Below are positions 38,801-50,800 of a stretch of DNA of 64,000 nucleotides, piece after piece. The DNA lies in assembly GCA_016801885.1 (NCBI GenBank), contig CM028884.1, positions 26,683,577 to 26,747,576 on the forward strand, in the 5' to 3' direction. Made by a program: the position numbers and the translations under genes. The DNA comes from Toxotes chatareus (taxonomy: Eukaryota; Chordata; Actinopteri; Toxotidae). Position 1 is the stretch's first letter. Each line of letters begins with the position of its first letter. Below the pieces are notes generated by a model. That model had not been told where the DNA came from. It saw nothing but the letters and a program-made list of their open reading frames with translations, and ran no database searches.

Positions 38801-41800
38801 GCATGTCCTCTGCCACTCTGTGTCCAGGTTTTCTACCTGTCTTTACACTTTCCTTTTTATTTCAGGTAAAACAGAATATGAGAAACTCACTTTACACTTT
38901 TATGATATTTTGAAGACTTACTATACTATGACATTGTTTAAGTCAATTTGAGGCCATACTATGATGCTTTTTTTTCATATTTTGAAACCTTACTATACTA
39001 TGATTGTTTTATGACAATTTTGAATCCTAACTATACTATGACGTATTTTACGGCAATTCTAGGCTTTACTACTGTATACAATGATGTTTTGAAGCCGTAC
39101 TATACTATGAACTTTTTTTGGCCTATTTTGACGCCTTACTATATGATGACCATTTTTATGACATTTTGAGGTCAAAATAAAAAATGACCTTTTTTTGGCC
39201 GATTTTGACGCCTTACTATACTATGACATTTTGAGGTCCCAAAAAATTTTGACTTTTTTTGGCCGATTTTGACGCCTTACTATACTATGACGTTTTTTAT
39301 GACATTTTGAGGTCAAAAAAATTTTTGACTTTTTTTGGCCGATTTTGACGCCTTACTATACTATGACGTTTTTTATGACATTTTGAGGTCAAAATTTTTT
39401 TTGACTTTTTTGGCCGATTTTGACGCCTTACTATACTATGACGTTTTTTATGACATTTTGAGGTCAAAAAAAAATTGACTTTTTTGGCGAAAAAAAATAC
39501 TATGACGTTTTTTATGACATTTTGAGGTCAAAAATTTTTTACTTTTTTGGCCGATTTTGACGCCTTACTATACTATGACGTTTTTTATGACATTTTGAGG
39601 TCAAAAATTTTTTGACTTTTTTTGGCCGATTTTGACGCCTTACTATACTATGACGTTTTTTATGACATTTTGAGGTCAAAAAAAAAATGGACTTTTTTTG
39701 GCCGAAAAAAACGCCTTACTATACTATGACGTTTTTTATGACATTTTGAGGTCAAAATTTTTTTTGACTTTTTTGGCTGAAAAAAACACCTTACTATACT
39801 ATGACGTTTTTTTATGACATTTTGAGGTCAAAATTTTTTTTGACTTTTTTTTGACGAAAAAAACGCCTTACTATACTATGACGTTTTTTACGACATTTTG
39901 AGGTCAAAAAAATGTTTGACTTTTTTTGGCCAATTTTGACGCCTTACTATACTATGACATTTTTTATGACATTTTGAGGTCAAAAAATTTTTTGACTTTT
40001 TTTGGCCGATTTTGACGCCTTACTATACTATGACGTTATTTTATGATATTTTGAGGTCAAAAAATTTTTTGACTTTTTTTTATCCGATTTTGACGCCTTA
40101 CTATACTATGACGTTTTTTATGACATTTTGAGGTCAAAAAAATTTTTGACTTTTTTTGGCAGAAAAAAACTCCTTACTATACTATGACGTTTTTTATGAC
40201 ATTTTGAGGTCAAAATTTTTTTTGACTTTTTTGGCTGAAAAAAACACCTTACTATACTATGACGTTTTTTATGACATTTTGAGGTCAAAATTTTTTTGAC
40301 TTTTTTTGGCCGAAAAAAACGCCTTACTATACTATGACGTTTTTTATGACATTTTGAGGTCAAAAAATGTTTGACTTTTTTTGGCCAATTTTGACGCCTT
40401 ACTATACTATGACGTTTTTTATGATATTTTGAGGTCAAAAAATTTTTTTGACTTTTTTTATCCAATTTTGACGCCTTACTATGACTATGAGGTCAAAAAT
40501 TTTTTTTTATGACATTTTGAGGTCAAAAAAGAATTTTGACTTTTTTGGCACTATACTATGACGTTTTTTATGACATTTTGAGGTCAAAATTTTTTTGACT
40601 TTTTTGCCGAAAAAACACGCTTACTATACTATGACGTTTTTTATGACATTTTGAGGTCAAAAAAAATTTGACTTTTTTGCCGAAATTTTGACGCCTTTAC
40701 TATACTATGACGTTTTTTATGATATTTTGAGGTCAAAAAAATTTTGACTTTTTTGGCCGATTTTGACGCCTTACTATACTATGACGTTTTTTATGACATT
40801 TTGAGGTCAAAAAAATTTTGACTTTTTTGGCCGATTTTGACGCCTTACTATACTATGACGTTTTTTATGACATTTTGAGGTCAAAAATTTTTTTAACTTT
40901 TTTTGGCCGATTTTGACGCCTTACTATACTATGACGTTTTTTATGACATTTTGAGGTCAAAAATTTTTTGACTTTTTTTATCTGATTTTGACGCCTTACT
41001 ATACTATGACGTTTTTTTATGACATTTTGAGGTCAAAAATTTTTTTGACTTTTTTGGCCGATTTGACGATTTTGACGCCTTTATACTATGACGTTTTTTT
41101 GATATTTTAGGTCAAAATTTTTTTGACTTTTTTTTGGCCGATTTTTTTTTTTTTACTATTTATGACGTTTTTTATGACATTTTGAGGTCAAAAAAAATTT
41201 GACTTTACTATGAAAAAACTTTTATACTATGACGTTTTTATGATATTTTGAGGTCAAAAATTTTTTGACTTTTTTTATCCGATTTTGACGCCTTTACTAT
41301 ACTATGGCGTTTTTTATGACATTTTGAGGTCAAAAAATTTTGACTTTTTTGCCGATTTTGACGCCTTTACTATACTATGACGTTTTTTATGACATTTTGA
41401 GGTCAAAAAAATTTTTTGACTTTTTTGGCAGAAAAAAACCTTACTATATACTATGACGTTTTTTATGACATTTTGAGGTCAAAATATTTTTGACTTTTTT
41501 TATCCGATTTTGACGCCTTACTATACTATGACGTTTTTTATGATATTTTGAGGTCAAAAATTTTTTTGACTTTTTTTATCCGATTTTGACGCCTTACTAT
41601 ACTATGACGTTTTTTATGACATTTTGAGGTCAAAAAAATTTTTGACTTTTGGCCGATTTTGACGCCTTACTATACTATGACGTTTTTTTATGATTTTTGA
41701 GGTCAAAAAAAAAATTTTGACTTTTTTTGAAAAAAACGCCTTACTATACTATGACGTTTTTTATGACATTTTGAGGTCAAAAATTTTTTGACTTTTTTAC

Positions 41801-44800
41801 CGATTTTGACCTTTACTATACTATGACGTTTTTATGACATTTTGAGGTCAAAAAAAATTTTGACTTTTTTTGGCGATTTTGACGCCTTTACTATACTATG
41901 ATGTTTTTTTTATGACATTTTGAGGTCAAAAAATTTTTTGACTTTTTGGCAGAAAAAAAACTCCTTACTATACTATGACGTTTTTTATGACATTTTGAGG
42001 TCAAAAAAAAACTTTTTGACTTTTTTTTTTATGCATTTTGATTTTGACTTTTTTATCTTTACTATACTATACGTTTTTTATGACATTTTGAGGTCAAAAA
42101 AATTTTTGACTTTTTTTTTCCGATTTTGACGCTTACTATACTATGACGTTTTTTATGATATTTTGAGGTCAAAAATTTTTTGACTTTTTTTATCCAATTT
42201 TGACGCTATGACTTACTATACTATGACGTTTTTTTTTTTTGACATTTTTTGAGGTCAAAAATACTATGACGTTTTTATTTTGACTTTTTTTTTTTGGCAG
42301 AAAAAACTCCTTACTATACTATGACGTTTTTTATGACATTTTGAGGTCAAAAAATTTTTTTTTTTGGCTTTGACGCCTTACTATACTATGCGTTTTTATG
42401 ACATTTTGAGGTCAAAAACATTTTGACCTTACTATACTATGACGTTTTTTTATGACATTTTGAGGTCAAAATTTTTTGACTTTTTTTATGGCCGATTTGA
42501 TTTTGACTTTTTGCCTTTACTATACTATGACGTTTTTTATGACATTTTGAGGTCAAAATTTTTTTTTGACTTTTTTTTATCTGATTTTGACGCCTTACTA
42601 TACTATGACGTTTTTTTATGACATTTTGAGGTCAAAAATTTTTTGACTTTTTTTGGCCGATTTTGACGCCTTACTATACTATACGTTTTTTATGATATTT
42701 TGAGGTCAAAAATTTTTTGACTTTTTTGGCAAAAAAAAACGCCTTACTATACTATGACGTTTTTTTATGATATTTTGAGGTCAAAATTTTTTGACTTTTT
42801 TGACTTTTTTGACGCCTTACTATACTATGACGTTTTTTATGATTTTGAGGTCAAAAAAAAATTGACTTATTTTGACGCCTTACTATACTATGACGTTTTT
42901 TGATTTTGAGGTCAAAAAATTTTGAGGTTTTTTTGGCAGAAAAAAACTCCTTACTATACTATGACGTTTTTTATGACATTTTGAGGTCAAAATTTTTTTT
43001 GACTTTTTTGGCTGAAAAAAACACCTTACTATACTATGACGTTTTTTATGACATTTTGAGGTCAAAATAAAAAATGACTTTTTTTATCCGATTTTGACGC
43101 CTTACTATACTATGACGTTTTTTATGACATTTTGAGGTCAAAAAATTTTTTGACTTTTTTTGGCAGAAAAAAACTCCTTACTATACTATGACGTTTTTTA
43201 TGACATTTTGAGGTCAAAATTTTTTTTGACTTTTTTGGCTGAAAAAAACACCTTACTATACTATGACGTTTTTATGATATTTTGAGGTCAAAATATTTTT
43301 GAGGATATTTTGAGGTCTTTTTTATCCGATTTTGACGCTTCTTACTATACTATGACGTTTTTATGACAATTTTTGGCCGATTTGGCCTTACTATACTATG
43401 ACGACTTTTTTTTGAGGTCAAAAATTTTTTTTTTGACTTTTTTGGCCGATTTTGATCCTTTTTTGGCAGAAAAAACTCCTTTACTATACTATGATTTTGA
43501 GGTCAAAAAAAACTTTTGACTTTTTTGGCGATTTTGACGCCTTACTATACTATGACGCTTTACTATACTATGACGCGTTTTTATGACATTTTGAGGTCAA
43601 AACATTTTTTTGACTTTTTTTGGCCGACGCCTTTACTATACTATGACGTTTTTTATGACATTTTGAGGTCAAAAAAATTTTGACTTTTTTGGCAGAAAAA
43701 AACTCCTTACTATACTATATGACGTTTTTTATGATATTTTGAGGTCAAAAATTTTTTTGACTTTTTGGCCGATTTTGACGCCTTACTATACTATGACGTT
43801 TTTTATGACATTTTGAGGTCAAAAAAATTTGACTTTTTTTTGGCCGAAAAAACGCCTTACTATACTATGACGTTTTTATGACATTTTGAGGTCAAAAAAT
43901 TTTGACTTTTTTGGCAGAAAAAACTCCTTACTATACTATGACGTTTTTTTATGACATTTTGAGGTCAAAAATTTTTTTTTTTTGGCCGATTTTGACGCCT
44001 TTACTATACTATACTATGACGCGTTTTTTATGACATTTTGAGGTCAAAAAAATTTGACTTTTTTGGCGAAAAAACGCCTTTACTATACTATGACGTTTTT
44101 TATGACATTTTGAGGTCAAAAAATTTTTTGACTTTTTTGGCGAAAAAAACGCCTTACTATACTATGACGTTTTTTATGACATTTTGAGGTCAAAAAAATT
44201 TTTGACTTTTTTATCCGATTTTGCCTTACTATACTATGACGTTTTTATGACATTTTGAGGTCAAAAAATTTTTTTTGACTTTTTATGCGTTTTTATGACA
44301 TTTTGACGCCTTACTATACTATATACTATGACGTTTTTATGACATTTTGAGGTCAAAAAATTTTTGACTTTTTTTTTGAATTTTGACGCCTTACTATACT
44401 ATGACGTTTTTATGACATTTTGAGGTCAAAAAATTTTTGACTTTTTTGGCAAAAAAACGCCTTACTATACTATGACGTTTTTTATGACATTTTGAGGTCA
44501 AAAATTTTTTGACTTTTTTATCCGATTTTGACGCCTTACTATACTATGACGTTTTTTTGACATGATATTTTGAGGTCAAAAATTTTTTGACTTTTTTATC
44601 CGATTTTGACGCCTTACTATACTATGACGTTTTTTATGACATTTTGAGGTCAAAAAATTTTTGACTTTTTTTTGGCCGATTTTGACGCCTTACTATACTA
44701 TGACGTTTTTTTATGACATTTTGAGGTCAAAAATTTTTGACTTTTTTTGGCCGATTTTGACGCCTTACTATACTATGACGTTTTTTATGACATTTTGAGG

Positions 44801-47800
44801 TCAAAAAATTTTTGACTTTTTTTTCCAGAAAAAACTCCTTACTATACTATGACGTTTTTTATGACATTTTGAGGTCAAAATTTTTTTGACTTTTTTTGGC
44901 CGATTTTGACGCCTTACTATACTATGACGTTTTTTTATGACATTTTGAGGTCAAAAAAAATTTGACTTTTTTGGCCGAAAAAAACGCCTTACTATACTAT
45001 GACGTTTTTTATGACATTTTGAGGTCAAAAAATTTTTTGACTTTTTTTGGCCGAAAAAAACGCCTTACTATACTATGACGTTTTTTATGACATTTTGAGG
45101 TCAAAAAAAAAATTGACTTTTTTGGGCAAAAAAACTTACTATACTATACTATGACGTTTTTTATGACATTTTGAGGTCAAAAAAATTGTTGACTTTTTTT
45201 TATCCGATTTTGACGCCTTACTATACTATGATGTTTTTTATGACATTTTGAGGTCAAAAAATTTTTTGACTTTTTTTGTCCGATTTTGACGCCTTACTAT
45301 ACTATGACGTTTTTTTATGACATTTTGAGGTCAAAAAATTTTTTGACTTTTTTTGGCTGAAAAAACACCTTACTATACTATGACGTTTTTTATGACATTT
45401 TGAGGTCAAAAAATTTTTGACTTTTTTTGGCCGAAAAAAAAACCTTACTATACTATGACGTTTTTTTTATGACATTTTGAGGTCAAAAAATTTTTGACTT
45501 TTTTTTTTTGGCCAATTTTGACGCTTTTACTATACTATGACGTTTTTTATGACATTTTGAGGTCAAAATTTTTTTTGACTATTTTTTGCCGAAAAACGCC
45601 TTACTATACTATGACGTTTTTTATGACATTTTGAGGTCAAAAAAAATTTTTGACTTTTTTTGGCCGATTTTGACGCCTTACCTATACTATGATGTTTTTT
45701 ATGACATTTTGAGGTCAAAAATTTTTTGACTTTTTTTGGCCGATTTTGACGCCTTACTATACTATGACGTTTTTTATGACATTTTGAGGTCAAAAAATTT
45801 TTGACTTTTTTTTGGCCGATTTTGACGCCTTACTATACTATGACGCGTTTTTATGATATTTTGAGGTCAAAAATTTTTTGACTTTTTTTTATCCGATTTT
45901 GACGCCTTACTATACTATGACGTTTTTTATGACATTTTGAGGTCAAAAAAATTTTTTGACTTTTTTTGCCGAAAAAAACGCCTTACTATACTATGACGTT
46001 TTTTATGACATTTTGAGGTCAAAAAATTTTTGACTTTTTTTGGCCAATTTTGACGCCTTACTATACTATGACGTTTTTTATGACATTTTGAGGTCAAAAA
46101 ATTTTTGACTTTTTTTTATGAATTTGACGCTTTTTTTGGCTATACTATGACGTTTTTTATGACATTTTGAGGTCAAAAAAATTTTGACTTTTTTGGCCGA
46201 TTTTGACGCCTTTACTATACTATGACGTTTTTATGACATTTTGAGGTCAAAAATTTTTTGACTTTTTTTGGCCGATTTTGACGCCTTACTATACTATATG
46301 ACGTTTTTTATGATTTTTGAGGTCAAAAAAATTTTTGACTTTTTTACCGATTTTGACGCCTTACTATACTATGACGTTTTTTATGACATTTTGAGGTCAA
46401 AAAATTTTTGACTTTTTTATCCGATTTTGACGCCTTTACTATACTATGACGTTTTTTATGACATTTTGAGGTCAAAAAATTTTTGACTTTTTTTATCCGA
46501 TTTTGAAACGCCTTACTATACTATGACGTTTTTTATGACATTTTGAGGTCAAAAAATTTTTTGACTTTTTTTATCCGATTTTGATGCCTTACTATACTAT
46601 GACGTTTTTTATGATATTTTGAGGTCAAAAATTTTTTTGACTTTTTTTATCCGATTTTGACGCCTTACTATACTATGACGTTTTTTATGATATTTTGAGG
46701 TCAAAAATTTTTTTTGACTTTTTTATCCGATTTTGACGCTTTTTACTATACTATGACGTTTTTTATGACATTTTGAGGTCAAAAAAATTTTTGACTTTTT
46801 TGGCCGATTTTGACGCTTACTATACTATACTATGACGTTTTTTATGACATTTTGAGGTCAAAAAATTTTTTGACTTTTTTTGGCCGATTTTGACGCCTTA
46901 CTATACTATGACGTTTTTTATGACATTTTGAGGTCAAAAAATTTTTGACTTTTTTGGCCGATTTTGACGCCTTTACTATACTATGACGTTTTTATGACAT
47001 TTTGAGGTCAAAAAATTTTTGACTTTTTTTTTGGCCGATTTTGACGCCTTTACTATACTATGACGTTTTTTATGACATTTTGAGGTCAAAAAATTTTTTT
47101 TTTATGACTTTTTTGGCCGATTTTGACGCCTTTTACTATACTATGACGTTTTTTATGACATTTTGAGGTCAAAAAAATTTTTGACTTTTTTTCCGATTTT
47201 GACGCCTTACTATACTATGACGTTTTTTATGACATTTTGAGGTCAAAAAAATTTTTGACTTTTTTTGTCCGAAAAAAACGTCTTACTATACTATGACGTT
47301 TTTTATGACATTTTGAGGTCAAAAATTTTTTTGACTTTTTTTATCCGACTATACTACATTTTGAGGTCAAAAATATGACGCTTACTATACTATGACGTTT
47401 TTTATGATTTTGAGGTCAAAAAAAATTTTGACTTTTTTTATCCGATTTTGACGCCTTTACTATACTATGACGTTTTTTATGACATTTTGAGGTCAAAAAA
47501 AATTTTGACTTTTTTTATGGCGATTTTGACGCCTTTACTATACTATGACGTTTTTATGACATTTTGAGGTCAAAAAATTTTGACTTTTTTTTGCCGATTT
47601 TGACGCCTTTACTATACTATGACGTTTTTTATGACATTTTGAGGTCAAACGATTTTTGACTTTTTTTGGCCGATTTTGACTTTTTTTGACATTTGAGGTC
47701 AAAAAATTTTTGACTTTTTGGCCGATTTTGACGCCTTACTATACTATGACGTTTTTTGACATTTTGAGGTCAAAAAAATTTTTTTGACTTTTTTTGGCGA

Positions 47801-50800
47801 AAAAACGCCTTTACTATACTATGACGTTTTTTATGACATTTTGAGGTCAAAAAATTTTTTGACTTTTTTTGGCCGATTTTGATTTTGACGCCTTACTATA
47901 CTATGACGTTTTTTATGACATTTTGAGGTCAAAAAAATTTTTGACTTTTTTTATCCCGATTTTGATGCCTTACTATACTATGACGTTTTTATGACATTTT
48001 GAGGTCAAAAATTTTTTGACTTTTTTATCCGATTTTGACGCCTTACTATACTATGACGTTTTTTATGACATTTTGAGGTCAAAAATTTTTTGACTTTTTT
48101 ATCCGATTTTGACGCCTTACTATACTATGACGCGACGTTTTTTATGACATTTTGAGGTCAAAAAATTTTTTGACTTTTTTTTGCCGAAAAAACGCCTTAC
48201 TATACTATACTATGACGTTTTTTATGACATTTTGAGGTCAAAAAATTTTGACTTTTTTTTTTGGCGATTTTGACGCCTTACTATACTATGACGTTTTTTA
48301 TGACATTTTGAGGTCAAAAAATTTTTTGACTTTTTTTATCCGATTTTGACGCCTTACTATACTATGACGTTTTTTATGACATTTTGAGGTCAAAAAATTT
48401 TTGACTTTTTTTGCCGATTTTGACGCCTTACTATACTATGACGCGTTTTTTATGACATTTTGAGGTCAAAAAATTTTTGACTTTTTTACCGATTTTGACT
48501 TTTATACTATACTATACTATGACGTTTTTTTTTGATGATTTTTTGAGGTCAAAAAATTTTTTATGACTTTTTATCCGATTTTGACGCTTTTACTATACTA
48601 TACTATGACGTTTTTTATGACATTTTGAGGTCAAAAAAATTTTGACTTTTTTGGCAGAAAAAACTCCTTACTATACTATGACGTTTTTTATGACATTTTG
48701 AGGTCAAAAATTTTTTGACTTTTTTTTGGCCGATTTTGACGCCTTACTATACTATGACGTTTTTTTATGACATTTTGAGGTCAAAATAAAAATGACTTTT
48801 TTGGCCGAAAAAAACGCTTTACTATACTATGACGTTTTTTATGACATTTTGAGGTCAAAAAATTTTTGACTTTTTTATCTGAAAAAACGCCTTTACTATA
48901 CTATGACGTTTTTTATGACATTTTGAGGTCAAAAATTTTTTTGACTTTTTTGGCGATTTGACGCCTTACTATACTATGACGTTTTTATGACATTTTGAGG
49001 TCAAAAATTTTTTGACTTTTTTTTGCCGATTTTGACGCCTTACTATACTATGACGTTTTTTATGACATTTTGAGGTCAAAATAAAAATGACTTTTTGACC
49101 GAAAAAACGCCTTACTATACTATGACGTTTTTATGACATTTTGAGGTCAAAAAATTTGTGACTTTTTTTATCCGATTTTGACGCCTTACTATACTATGAC
49201 GTTTTTTATGACATTTTGAGGTCAAAAAAATTTTTGACTTTTTTGGCCGATTTTGACGCCTTTACTATACTATGACGTTTTTTATGACATTTTGAGGTCA
49301 AAAAATTTTTTGACTTTTTTTATCTGATTTTGACGCCTTACTATACTATGACGTTTTTTATGATATTTTGAGGTCAAAAAAATTTTTGACTTTTTTTGGG
49401 CCGATTTTGACGCTTTTACTATACTATGACGTTTTTTTTATGACATTTTGAGGTCAAAATAAAAATGACTTTTTGGCCGAAAAAAACGCCTTTACTATAC
49501 TATGACGTTTTTTATGACATTTTGAGGTCAAAAAATTTGTGACTTTTTTTATCCGATTTTGACGCCTTTACTATACTATGACGTTTTTTATGACATTTTG
49601 AGGTCAAAAATTTTTTGACTTTTTTATCCGATTTTGACGCTTTACTATACTATGACGTTTTTTATGACATTTTGAGGTCAAAAATTTTTTGACTTTTTTT
49701 ATCTGATTTTGACGCCTTACTATACTATGACGTTTTTATGATATTTTGAGGTCAAAAATTTTTTGACTTTTTTTGGCCGATTTTGACGCTTTACTATACT
49801 ATGACGTTTTTTATGACATTTTGAGGTCAAAAAAATTTGACTTTTTTTTGGCCGAAAAACGCCTTTACTATACTATTACATTTTTATGACATTTTGAGGT
49901 CCAAAAAATTTTGACTTTTTTGGCCGATTTTGACACCTTTACTATACTATGACGTTTTTTATGACATTTAGATGTCAAAAAAATTTTGACTTTTTTGGCC
50001 GATTTTGACGCTACTATACTATACTATGACGTTTTTTATGACATTTTGAGGTCAAAAAAATTTTTTTAGACTTTTTTTGCCGATTTTGACGCTTCACTAT
50101 ACTATGACGTTTTTTATGACATTTTGAGGTCCCAAAAATTGTTGACTTTTTTTGGCCGATTTTGACGCCTTTACTATACTATGACGTTTTTATGACATTT
50201 TGAGGTCAAAAAATTTTTGACTTTTTTTTTGGCGATTTTGACGCCTTACTATACTATGACGTTTTTTATGACATTTTGAGGTCAAAATTTTTTTTGACTT
50301 TTTTTGGCCGAAAAAAACTCCTTACCATACTATGACGTTTTTTAGGACATTTTGAGGTCAAAAAAAATTTTGACTTTTTTTGGCTGATTTTGACGCCTTA
50401 CTATACTATGACGTTTTTTATGACATTTTGAGGTCAAAATTTTTTTTGACTTTTTTGGCCGATTTTGACGCCTTACTATATACTATGACGTTTTTTATGA
50501 CATTTTGAGGTCCAAAAAAATTTGACTTTTTTTTGCCGATTTTGACGCCTTACTATACTATGACGTTTTTTATGACATTTTGAGGTCCCAAAAAATTTTG
50601 ACTTTTTTTGGCCGATTTTGACGCCTTACTATACTATGACGTTTTTTCAGACATTTTGAGGTGAAAAAAAAATTTGACTTTTTTTGGCCGATTTTGACGC
50701 CTTACTATACTATGACGTTTTTTATGACATTTTGAGGTCAAATTTTTTTTTGACTTTTTTTGGCTGATTTTGACGCCTTACTATACTATGATGTTTTTTA

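Noticed and set aside
40118..40465. Open frames of 60-115 codons inside the satellite (such as 40118-40465 minus, with repeating TSKCHKKRHSIVRR)
   Set aside because: A 75-bp unit equals 25 codons, so a stop-free unit keeps the frame open by arithmetic. Frames break wherever homopolymer length shifts, and there is no start or splice logic.
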